A stretch of 14,357 nt of DNA from positions 1 to 14,357 of the forward strand of contig CAZXCK010000115.1 of assembly GCA_964639225.1 (NCBI GenBank), in the 5' to 3' direction. Position 1 is the first letter of the stretch. Each line of letters opens with the position of its first letter. The position numbers were made by a program, and so were the translations under genes. The notes under the pieces are model-generated. The model ran no database searches, had not been told where the DNA came from, and was given only the letters and a program-made list of their open reading frames with translations. Source of the stretch: CAZXCK01 sp964639225 (GTDB lineage Bacteria > Chloroflexota > Anaerolineae > Aggregatilineales > Phototrophicaceae). Of this stretch, positions 1-6,497 are shown in pieces.

Positions 1-1023
1 GTCGATGGTCTGGGCGACACTCGGTTTGCCGCTGGCCTGGAGCAGCGCACCCAGCAGCAGCAGCGCGTGATGCGGGCGTTCGTTGGGCCACTGGTGCGCG
101 ATATGCTGCTGCAGCGGTTTACGAAAGCGATCAATCGCCATGACGACCATGCCCATATCGAAGGTGGCCGCGCTGGTATCGGTGCGGGCCGGGCTGATGA
201 CATGCAGCAGGCTGTGCAGCTTCTCGACGGTGAGCAGCGTGTGACGCCAGGCGTCCAGGGTGTGCGGGCGCGGCTGCGGCAGATCGCGCAGGGCCGCCAG
301 TTCCGGCACGATGGGCGCCAGCAGCCCCAGCGAGTCGGCGACGCGCAGGGCAGCCACCGGCGATGGCCCGCCCAGCAGGTTGAAGAACTCGTCGCGCACG
401 CGCTCCGGCGAGATGCGCGCCAACTGCGGCCCGGCGGCGCGGATGGCGTCGCGGGTGGCCGGTTCGATGCGCGCTTTGAACTGCACGCTCTGGCGCACGG
501 CACGCAGCGCCCGGATGGGGTCGTCGTGGATGGCCTGCGGCGTGCAGGCCCGGATCACACGGTCGATGAGGTCATGCTCGCCGTTAAGCGGGTCGATGAT
601 GTGTGTCAGATCGCTGTGCAGGTCAACCGCCAGCGCGTTGATGGTGAAGTCGCGGTCGGTCAGGTCGGCCAGCAGGTCGTCGCCGCGATAGCGTGCCACG
701 TCGATCACCAGGCGCTGGGCCTGGGCGTCTGGCGCGGCGAACGGCTGCGGTGGTCGGTCGAGCAGCACACGGGCGACATCGCGCTCGCGGTCCATGATGA
801 AGAAATCGCCGCGCAGGCGGTTCGCCAGCCGCCGCGCCAGGCCGATGGCATCGTGCGGCGTGGTCAGGTCGATGTCGTGGACCGGGCGCTGCAAAAAGGC
901 GTCCCGCACCGCGCCGCCGACGATGTAAGCCGGTGTGCCGGCAGATGCTTCCTGTAACTCATCGATGAAGTCCGGCCACAGCAGCGGGCGCTGCGGCTGG
1001 CGTGGCGCAGGTGAGGCATTCAC
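1..1023 (-). CDS. CCA tRNA nucleotidyltransferase / poly(A) polymerase family, 3' end off the window
   Basis: Class II nucleotidyltransferase that adds or repairs the 3' CCA of tRNA in the cytoplasm, or a related poly(A) polymerase. The first 341 codons are visible and no stop is reached. Head-domain motifs read from the reverse strand: GGAVRD at residues 36-41, the metal-binding DxD at D50/D52, DRDFTINALA at 123-132, and the nucleotide-selecting DxxR pair at D168/R171 inside DDPIRALRAVR. A further ERVRDEF stretch lies near 207-213. From about residue 250 an HD-like domain begins (DAWRHTLL), but the usual LLHDIGKP element reads LLQASGKP, so the His-Asp pair is absent. The start is GTG at 1023, overlapping the hpt stop as GTGA; no in-frame ATG occurs before the catalytic motifs, so translation is probably coupled to hpt. 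Whether it adds CCA, only A, only CC, or poly(A) cannot be decided from motifs. Confidence 0.9.
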   Translation of the reverse strand, partial: MNASPAPRQPQRPLLWPDFIDELQEASAGTPAYIVGGAVRDAFLQRPVHDIDLTTPHDAIGLARRLANRLRGDFFIMDRERDVARVLLDRPPQPFAAPDAQAQRLVIDVARYRGDDLLADLTDRDFTINALAVDLHSDLTHIIDPLNGEHDLIDRVIRACTPQAIHDDPIRALRAVRQSVQFKARIEPATRDAIRAAGPQLARISPERVRDEFFNLLGGPSPVAALRVADSLGLLAPIVPELAALRDLPQPRPHTLDAWRHTLLTVEKLHSLLHVISPARTDTSAATFDMGMVVMAIDRFRKPLQQHIAHQWPNERPHHALLLLGALLQASGKPSVAQTID

Positions 1024-1571
1024 AGCGATTCCGGCCTCACCACGCCGATAAACGGCAGATTGCGGAACTTCTCGTCCAGGTCCAGGCCGTAGCCAAACAC
1101 GAACTTGTCCTCGATGTCGAAACCCCGGTAGTGGATGTCAATATCGACCTCGCGCCGCGACTGCTTGTTGAGCAGCGTACACAGGCGCAGGCTGGCTGGT
1201 TCGCGTGCCTGGAGCATGCGCAGCACAAAGTCGAGCGTGTGGCCGCTGTCGATGATGTCTTCGATAATCAGTACGTGCTTATCCTTGAGTTCGGCGGTCA
1301 GGTCCATGTCGATGCGCACACTGCCTTTCGACTCGCGCACGCCGTGCCCGTAGCTGGAAACCGCCATAAAGTCGATCTCGTGAGGGACCGTGATATGCCG
1401 GGTGAGGTCCGACAGAAACATCACCCCGCCTTTGAGAATGCAGATGAGCAGCAGATTGTCGCAGTTGGCGTAATCTCTGGAAATCTCATGGCCCAGCTCG
1501 CTGACGCGCTGCATGAGCGCGGCCTGGTCGATGAGTGTCTCTGCCAGATACTGCTGGTACGGTGCGGTCAA
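1020..1571 (-). CDS. hpt: Hypoxanthine phosphoribosyltransferase
   Basis: Cytosolic purine salvage enzyme joining hypoxanthine (often also guanine) to PRPP to give IMP or GMP. With a TTG start the product is 183 residues, normal for bacterial Hpt. Seen: the pyrophosphate loop LKGG at 46-49, flexible-loop SSYG at 72-75, PRPP-binding VLIIEDIIDSGHT at 100-112 with likely catalytic D108, purine-contacting K136, and the family ending DEKFRNLPF at 166-174. The open frame extends further upstream to 1901 across the tail of the FHA gene, but that extension has no family similarity. TTG at 1571 is preceded by GGAGGTGA two bases away, an almost ideal ribosome-binding site. The last four bases overlap the start of the CCA-type gene, suggesting coupled translation of salvage and tRNA-end genes. 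Neighbouring tilS or ftsH, common partners of hpt elsewhere, are not seen. Confidence 0.95.
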   Translation of the reverse strand: MTAPYQQYLAETLIDQAALMQRVSELGHEISRDYANCDNLLLICILKGGVMFLSDLTRHITVPHEIDFMAVSSYGHGVRESKGSVRIDMDLTAELKDKHVLIIEDIIDSGHTLDFVLRMLQAREPASLRLCTLLNKQSRREVDIDIHYRGFDIEDKFVFGYGLDLDEKFRNLPFIGVVRPESL

Positions 1572-1573
1572 AG

Positions 1574-1581
1574 TCACCTCC
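1574..1581 (-). promoter_or_regulatory. Strong ribosome-binding site deciding the TTG start of hpt
   Basis: Reverse strand reads GGAGGTGA, fully complementary to the usual 16S rRNA 3' end, followed by CT and then TTG. No ATG lies nearby in frame. The core GGAGG to TTG spacing is 5 nt. An in-frame GTG at 1577 overlaps the Shine-Dalgarno itself and is therefore unlikely as start. Confidence 0.75.
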
Positions 1582-1619
1582 CGGATTGTGCGATGGCGCC
1601 AGTTGTCAGAATGGAAATG

Positions 1620-1628
1620 ATGATACCA
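1620..1628 (-). promoter_or_regulatory. Possible extended -10 element for hpt
   Basis: In the 163-nt gap between the FHA gene and hpt the reverse strand carries TGGTATCAT, an extended -10 shape (TGn followed by a five-of-six match to TATAAT), about 50 nt before the hpt start. No good -35 hexamer is visible, which extended -10 promoters can tolerate. It would let hpt and the CCA-type gene be transcribed separately from the FHA gene. The rest of the gap (1572-1734) shows only a weak 5-bp stem without a T-tract. Confidence 0.3.
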
Positions 1629-1734
1629 CCCACCAGATGGATTGCCTACGGTGGCGGCCTGAGCCGTCGGACCGCGCCGGATGGACGCGGCTGGCGGGGA
1701 CTGTCTGCGGTTGAGGGGCTTGTGGATGGTCGCA

Positions 1735-2205
1735 CTAACGGAGCATGATCTGCACGGCCAGCCGGCCCAGCAGCAGCTCGTCGCCTCGCTGGATGGTGGT
1801 GGGCACATCGGGTTCCAGGCGCTCGCCGGCCAGGAAAGTCCCGTTGGTGCTGCCCAGGTCGGTGATGATGAGTTGGCCGTCGCTGACCTGCAGGCGGGCA
1901 TGCTCGCGTGATACGCCGCGATCCAGCGCGCCGTAAGGGGTCAGATCGATCTCTGGATAAAAACGCTTTACCGAGTCCGCCCGGCCTAATACAATAGCTG
2001 TATCCTGTCTGACGGTCAGCCGCTCGACCATACCCCGAATCAGCAGAATGAGTTCCTGACGCTCACCGGGGGCGATGTTCTGGTCTGCATCCCGCTGTGC
2101 CTGCTGCTGCGCTCTGGCGCGGTTGGCGGACAGGACCGCACTGCGAGGGATACGATGGAATGTCTCTTCGGGGTTGAAACGCGGGTCTCTGGATTCGTCA
2201 CTCAT
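1735..2205 (-). CDS. FHA-domain protein, small, single-domain
   Basis: A 156-residue cytosolic protein with one forkhead-associated (FHA) domain, a fold that binds phosphothreonine peptides. Seen: an N-terminal 50 residues rich in Arg, Gln, Ala and Asp (probably disordered or helical), then the FHA domain from about 50 to 156 with the conserved GR at 74-75, SREHA at 99-103 and GSTNGT at 118-123. These are the residues that hold the phosphothreonine, so binding should be intact. No kinase, membrane segment or other domain is present. The N-terminus carries EETF (T15), reminiscent of the kinase-target threonine of GarA/OdhI-type FHA regulators, which have similar size and layout; that parallel is inference. 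It leads the FHA-hpt-CCA group, with its own likely promoter upstream, and is divergent from the nucleoside kinase. Its partner is unknown. Confidence 0.92.
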   Translation of the reverse strand: MSDESRDPRFNPEETFHRIPRSAVLSANRARAQQQAQRDADQNIAPGERQELILLIRGMVERLTVRQDTAIVLGRADSVKRFYPEIDLTPYGALDRGVSREHARLQVSDGQLIITDLGSTNGTFLAGERLEPDVPTTIQRGDELLLGRLAVQIMLR

Positions 2206-2365
2206 GAACAGTTCGCACTTCCCAATCGACTGCGGGCGATGTGTCTTCTATCATAGGATGTTTCACCTATCTATTATAAGGCGCGAATCCGACGATTAGC
2301 CTACCGAATGTTACAGTTTTTAATGGACGGCTCATCCGGGCCGCGAAACAAGGATAGCAAGTCTT
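2206..2365. promoter_or_regulatory. Divergent promoter region between the FHA gene and the nucleoside kinase
   Basis: A 160-nt non-coding gap separating two divergent genes, clearly more AT-rich in its middle than the genes around it. It must hold both promoters. The reverse strand has a clear TATAAT (listed separately). On the forward strand TTTAAT at 2319-2324 is a possible -10 about 40 nt before the kinase start, with a poor -35-like TTAGCC at 2296-2301. A short inverted repeat ATAGG/CCTAT (2253-2257 and 2266-2270) sits near the predicted reverse-strand start point. The kinase ribosome-binding site is probably AAGGA at 2350-2354, 11 nt before ATG, which is long. Confidence 0.55.
2273..2278 (-). 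promoter_or_regulatory. Consensus -10 box (TATAAT) for the FHA gene
   Basis: The reverse strand reads TATAAT exactly, in an AT-rich island, with transcription expected to start near 2266 and give a leader of about 60 nt before the FHA start codon. The matching -35 position (about 2296-2301, GGCTAA) is poor, so it may rely on an activator or a non-standard sigma preference. Confidence 0.45.
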
Positions 2366-4135
2366 ATGGTTACGCAATCGCAGATTATCCCGGCGCAGCC
2401 GCGCACCACGCTGCGCGTGACGCTGGATAACGATAACGTCCTGGAAGGGCCAATCGGCACGCCGGTTGGTGATTTCCTGGAAGCGGCGCATGCCATGCAG
2501 CCGTATGAAGCCCCGCTGATGGGGGCTATCGTCGATGGCCAACTGCGTGAACTGAGCTATGCGCTGCAGCGCGACGCCGACATCGAGCCGGTTCTGCTCA
2601 ACAGCAGCGACGGCGGGCGCATCTACCGGCGCACGCTGGTCTTTCTGATGACGACCGCCGCCAGCGAATTGTGGCCGGGCTGTCGGGTGAGCGTGCGTTA
2701 TGCCGTGCCGGACGGCGGTTATTACTGTACCCGGCTGGACGCCGACCCGTTCACCGAGGCCGAACTTGAGCAGCTCGCCGCCCGTATGCGCGAGATCGTC
2801 GCCAGCGATGACCCGATCAGTAAGCGCACCGTCCCGCTGGAAGAAGCGGCGGCGCTGTTCGCCGAGCGCCAGGAAGATGACAAAGTGCGCCTGCTGGAGC
2901 AGCGCAGCCGCCAGCATCTGACGCTGTACACGCTGCGCGGCTGGTCCGATTATTATTACGGCTATATGCTGCCCTCGACCGGGCATCTGCATCTGTTCCG
3001 GCTGATCGGTGTGGAGAAGGGCTTCATCCTCCAATACCCGCGTCGGGAATCGGTGAACGAGCTGCTGACGCTCAAGGCGTATCACAAGCTGAGTCAGGTC
3101 TTCAGCCGCGCCGACGACTGGCTGCGGCGTATGGATGTTGAGGATGTGGGCCGGCTGAATCGCATCGTCAAGGACCAGAACCGGATTCACGAGCTGATTC
3201 TGGTGGCCGAGGCCCTGCACGAGCAGCACATCGCGCAGATCGCCCACGACATCAGCCAGAAGCACCAGCATCAGGGCGTGCGGCTGGTGCTCATCGCTGG
3301 ACCGTCATCGTCCGGCAAGACGACCTTCGCCAAACGGCTGGCAATCCAGTTGCTGGCGCACGGTTTACGCCCATTCACACTGGAACTCGACAACTACTTT
3401 GTGGACCGTGAGCGCACCCCACGCGACGAGGATGGAGACTATAACTTCGAGGCGCTGGAGGCCATCAATCTGCCGCTGTTCAACGAGCAACTGCTGCGCC
3501 TGATTCGGGGTGAAACCGTCACCCTGCCGCGCTTCGACTTCCTCACCGGCAAGAGCCTGCCCGGTCGGCAGGCGCGGTTACAGGAAAACCAGTTGATTGT
3601 CATCGAAGGGATTCACGGACTCAACCCGCGTCTGGTGCCGCAAATCCCGGATGAGATGATCTACCGGGTGTATGTGTCGGCGCTGACACAGCTCAACATC
3701 GACGGTCACAACCGCGTCCCGACGACCGATGTGCGCCTGCTGCGGCGCATCGTGCGCGATGCCGATCATCGCGGCTACTCGGCGACGCAGACGCTCGAAC
3801 GCTGGGGCAGTGTGCGCAGGGGCGAAAAAGAGAACATCTTCCCGTACCAGGAAAATGCAGACGCCATGTTCAACTCGGCGCTGGTTTACGAACTGGCGGC
3901 GCTGCGCCCGCTGGCGGAGCCGCTGCTGCTCCAGGTGGAGCCGAACACGCCGCCGCACATCGAAGCCAAACGGCTGCTGTCGTTTCTGGGCTGGGTCCAG
4001 CCGCTGCTGCCAACCCAGCTTGAGATGGTGCCGGATACGTCGCTGCTGCGCGAGTTCGTGGGCCATTCCAGCCTGGAAGGCTACCACCCACTCATCGGCA
4101 GCGACGACCCTGCTGACGACATCAACGGCATTTAG
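2366..4135 (+). CDS. Nucleoside kinase, uridine kinase-like, with TGS/tRNA-synthetase-like N-terminal domains
   Basis: A 589-residue cytosolic protein of the uridine kinase/phosphoribulokinase P-loop family. Residues 1-300 resemble the N-terminus of threonyl-tRNA synthetase: a small TGS-like beta domain (about 15-78) and a second additional domain-like region (about 85-250), here without an attached synthetase core. The kinase half follows: Walker A GPSSSGKTT at 312-320, LDNYF at 341-345 with the acidic residue expected near the phosphate acceptor, FDFLTGK at 390-396, IVIEGIHGLN at 411-420 (Walker B-like), and an Arg-rich lid region near 458-486. Long TGS-containing kinases of this type occur in Firmicutes, Thermotogae and Chloroflexota and phosphorylate nucleosides; the exact substrate (uridine, cytidine or other) cannot be read from sequence. 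It is the only plus-strand gene here, divergent from the FHA gene and convergent with the DAHP synthase gene. Confidence 0.88.
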   Translation: MVTQSQIIPAQPRTTLRVTLDNDNVLEGPIGTPVGDFLEAAHAMQPYEAPLMGAIVDGQLRELSYALQRDADIEPVLLNSSDGGRIYRRTLVFLMTTAASELWPGCRVSVRYAVPDGGYYCTRLDADPFTEAELEQLAARMREIVASDDPISKRTVPLEEAAALFAERQEDDKVRLLEQRSRQHLTLYTLRGWSDYYYGYMLPSTGHLHLFRLIGVEKGFILQYPRRESVNELLTLKAYHKLSQVFSRADDWLRRMDVEDVGRLNRIVKDQNRIHELILVAEALHEQHIAQIAHDISQKHQHQGVRLVLIAGPSSSGKTTFAKRLAIQLLAHGLRPFTLELDNYFVDRERTPRDEDGDYNFEALEAINLPLFNEQLLRLIRGETVTLPRFDFLTGKSLPGRQARLQENQLIVIEGIHGLNPRLVPQIPDEMIYRVYVSALTQLNIDGHNRVPTTDVRLLRRIVRDADHRGYSATQTLERWGSVRRGEKENIFPYQENADAMFNSALVYELAALRPLAEPLLLQVEPNTPPHIEAKRLLSFLGWVQPLLPTQLEMVPDTSLLREFVGHSSLEGYHPLIGSDDPADDINGI

Positions 4136-5196
4136 CTGTTCAGCGCATCCATCAGTTGGTGGAACTCGGCGATGTCGAGCTGCTGCTTGGCGTCGCTCAT
4201 GGCGACCGGCGGGTTGGGGTGGACCTCCACCATCAGGCCGTCGGCGCCAACCGCTTTGGCGGCCTTTGCCAGCGGCACGGCGATATCGCGCCGCCCAGCG
4301 GAGTGCGAAATATCGACGATCACCGGCAGATGCGTCTCCATTTTGAGCAGGGGCACGGCGCTGATGTCGAGCGTATTGCGTGTCCACTGTTCGAAGGTGC
4401 GCACGCCGCGCTCCATCAGAATGACGTTGGGGTTGCCGCTGCTGACGATGTACTCGGCGGCGTAGATCAGTTCCTTGAGCGTGGCGCTGAAGCTCCGTTT
4501 GAGGATGACTGGCTGCCGGACCTTGCCCAGCGCCCGCAGCAGGAAGCTGTTCTGCATGTTGCGCGCGCCTACCCAGAAAATATCGACATACTCCGACATC
4601 ATCGGCAGCAGTGACATATCCAGCACCTCGCTGGTGATGAACATATCGTATTTGTTGGCCACCTGGCGGGCGATCTGCAGGCCGGGCACGCCCAGTCCCT
4701 GGAAATCATAGGGAGAGCTGCGCGGCTTGTAGCCCATGCCCCGCAGAATGCGGACGCCGCGCTTGGCCAGCTCCGCCGCGACGGTGTCCATCTGCTCCAT
4801 GCTTTCGACCGCGCACGGCCCGGAGATCACCTGAAATACGCTGTTGCCGATCTCGGTGCCGTCGGGCAGGGTGATGATGGTGCGCTCGGTGGGTGTTTTG
4901 CGCTGCACGCGGATTTTGGCGCGGGCTTCGCTCTCTTCCAGAGCCAGCGTGGCGCGGAAGATTTCGCGGAAGAGCGCCTGAATGGTCTCGTTGCTGAAGG
5001 GGCCGTTGTTGGCCTGCTGCAAGGTTTCCAGCATGGCCGCCTCGCGCTCTGGATCGTAGAATGTGGTGCCAAGCTCGGACTGAATCTTGCCAATATCTGA
5101 GGCGATGCTGGCCCGCTGGTTGAGCAGGTCCAGGATTTGCATGTTGATCTGATCGATCTGCGCGCGAAGTTCCTGCAAACGGTTGTCTGGTGACAT
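4132..5196 (-). CDS. Bifunctional chorismate mutase (AroQ) / 3-deoxy-7-phosphoheptulonate synthase
   Basis: A 354-residue fusion. Residues 1-90 are an AroQ-type helical chorismate mutase: LRAQIDQIN at 10-18, R28, K37 and YDPERE at 47-52. Residues 105-354 are a type I-beta DAHP synthase, which condenses phosphoenolpyruvate with erythrose 4-phosphate, the first shikimate-pathway step. Seen: GPCAVES at 126-132 (metal Cys128), KPRSSPY at 157-163, VGARNMQN at 209-216, KRSF at 233-236, DISHSAGRRD at 295-304 (metal His298), MVEVHPNP at 322-329 (Glu324) and the final metal Asp335. The arrangement matches Bacillus AroA(G), where the mutase domain senses chorismate or prephenate and shuts the enzyme off; such feedback control is expected here. 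It ends the arginine/carbamoyl phosphate gene run, 80 nt after the preceding gene. Its TAA shares bases with the TAG of the converging kinase gene. The ribosome-binding site is weak. Confidence 0.95.
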   Translation of the reverse strand: MSPDNRLQELRAQIDQINMQILDLLNQRASIASDIGKIQSELGTTFYDPEREAAMLETLQQANNGPFSNETIQALFREIFRATLALEESEARAKIRVQRKTPTERTIITLPDGTEIGNSVFQVISGPCAVESMEQMDTVAAELAKRGVRILRGMGYKPRSSPYDFQGLGVPGLQIARQVANKYDMFITSEVLDMSLLPMMSEYVDIFWVGARNMQNSFLLRALGKVRQPVILKRSFSATLKELIYAAEYIVSSGNPNVILMERGVRTFEQWTRNTLDISAVPLLKMETHLPVIVDISHSAGRRDIAVPLAKAAKAVGADGLMVEVHPNPPVAMSDAKQQLDIAEFHQLMDALNS

Positions 5197-5276
5197 GGGT
5201 TATGGCTGCCCTTATTTCTGAGTACGATACAAGTTTTTCCGCTAGATGGTTATCAGTGCCTGATTCATGGGTCGGG

Positions 5277-6494
5277 CTAACGTTTTCCGCGTCCTTTTTT
5301 GCTGCCTTTGCCGCCGTTGTCGTCGGGCAGGGGTGGCAGGTCGTCCATGCTGAAGCCCAGGCTGTCGAGAAGATTAAACACATCGTCTATGTTGTCAAGG
5401 TCGATGTCTTCAGGGATGTCGATGTCTGGTACGGGCATATCGCCGCCGCCAAGGAACGACGCCAGGCTTTCGAGTGCTTCGTCGATGGCTTCCAGCCGCT
5501 TGGTCCGCTTAATACGAATGTCCAGCACATTGGCGACAGGCTTAAGCGCCTGTTCCATGAGATCGCTGGTGTATTCGACGGTTTTTGGAACAGCGCCCAT
5601 GTTCTGCATCATCGTCATGAAGTTGGGCGCGATACCCTGCCAGGTGTCGGTGATGGGAATTCGCGGTTCCATCATCTCCGTCGCCAGGAGCATCTTACTC
5701 GACTTATCGACCGCCATAAACACGGCAGGGAACACCGGACGACCTGCTTCGCCCATGATGGGTGAGGGCAGAATGTTCACCGCGACCTGGACGGTCATCT
5801 GGGACTGGGGCAGCGGCTTTAATTCGGTGAGCAGGCCGATGTCGATGATGGGCTTGAATGGCTCCGGCTCCGGCTTCTGGAATTCGACGAATTGTTCTTC
5901 CCAGCGGACAGACTCATTTTCCTGCACCGGCACACGACAGAACACGATGTCGCTGTCCTTCCGGGCCTGTGCCGTTTCAGGTGGCATAAGCAGGTCAGGG
6001 TCTTCTTCGAAACGCGGCGCGACTTCCAGAATCTGCTCCAGCCCGGCGATGAGGAACTCGGCTTCATCCTGGTCGATGATCCAGGGGAACATGCCGTAAC
6101 GATATGAGCGGAACTGCGGCCAGTTGCCGCGCCCGCGAAACCTCAGCCCCAGCTCTTTGAGCACGGCGCGGTCTTCGTCTTCGATCATCTCGCGGTCTTC
6201 AAACGAGAGCTGCGTCTGCCGGGTAAACATCAGATCGAGCGCGTTAGGGATACCCCGATACTGGAAATCCAGGAACTTGAAGTAGGCTTCGGCCCCGTGA
6301 TAAAGCGCCAGCGCGGTGTGTTCGCCGGCCATGCCCATAACGCTCATAAAACCATAGCGCTGCGTCTGTGGCTGCTGGAAGGCGACGATGTCCGTCTCTT
6401 CCATGTATTCCCAGGGGGCCAGCTTCTTAAAATCCGCCGCCAGTTCGTAAAGCCGCTTCCATGTGTCGATCTTGACGTCATGAATTGTAGACAT
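5277..6494 (-). CDS. Uncharacterised protein, DUF7309/DUF6930-like, coupled to carB
   Basis: A 405-residue soluble protein with no signal peptide or membrane span. I do not recognise an enzymatic motif. The N-terminus (about 10-75: a helix, then LAPWEYM at 25-31, a Tyr-Gly strand and MGMAGEHTALALYHG at 53-67) resembles what I recall of the DUF7309 domain, and the centre (about 210-345) fits a DUF6930-like partner; both assignments are from memory and need a profile search. The end is odd: an Asp/Glu-Pro-Ile-rich acidic stretch (352-391) followed by a basic Gly-Lys-Arg tail (394-405). ATG at 6494 lies 3 nt after the carB stop, with AAGGAGA nine bases upstream inside carB, so it is very likely translated with carB. 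The DAHP synthase gene follows after 80 nt. No function can be stated. Confidence 0.85.
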   Translation of the reverse strand: MSTIHDVKIDTWKRLYELAADFKKLAPWEYMEETDIVAFQQPQTQRYGFMSVMGMAGEHTALALYHGAEAYFKFLDFQYRGIPNALDLMFTRQTQLSFEDREMIEDEDRAVLKELGLRFRGRGNWPQFRSYRYGMFPWIIDQDEAEFLIAGLEQILEVAPRFEEDPDLLMPPETAQARKDSDIVFCRVPVQENESVRWEEQFVEFQKPEPEPFKPIIDIGLLTELKPLPQSQMTVQVAVNILPSPIMGEAGRPVFPAVFMAVDKSSKMLLATEMMEPRIPITDTWQGIAPNFMTMMQNMGAVPKTVEYTSDLMEQALKPVANVLDIRIKRTKRLEAIDEALESLASFLGGGDMPVPDIDIPEDIDLDNIDDVFNLLDSLGFSMDDLPPLPDDNGGKGSKKGRGKR

Positions 6495-6497
6495 TTA

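Noticed and set aside
67..957. A 296-codon plus-strand frame at the left edge
   Set aside because: The opposite strand here encodes a CCA-type nucleotidyltransferase with intact motifs, so this frame is its shadow.
1672..1690. Hairpin CCGCG/CGCGG between the FHA gene and hpt as a terminator
   Set aside because: Only 5 bp with a 9-nt loop and no following T-tract on either strand.
1572..1901. Upstream extension of the hpt reading frame
   Set aside because: Low-complexity residues overlapping the FHA gene, and no match to the Hpt family; the TTG start has a near-perfect ribosome-binding site.
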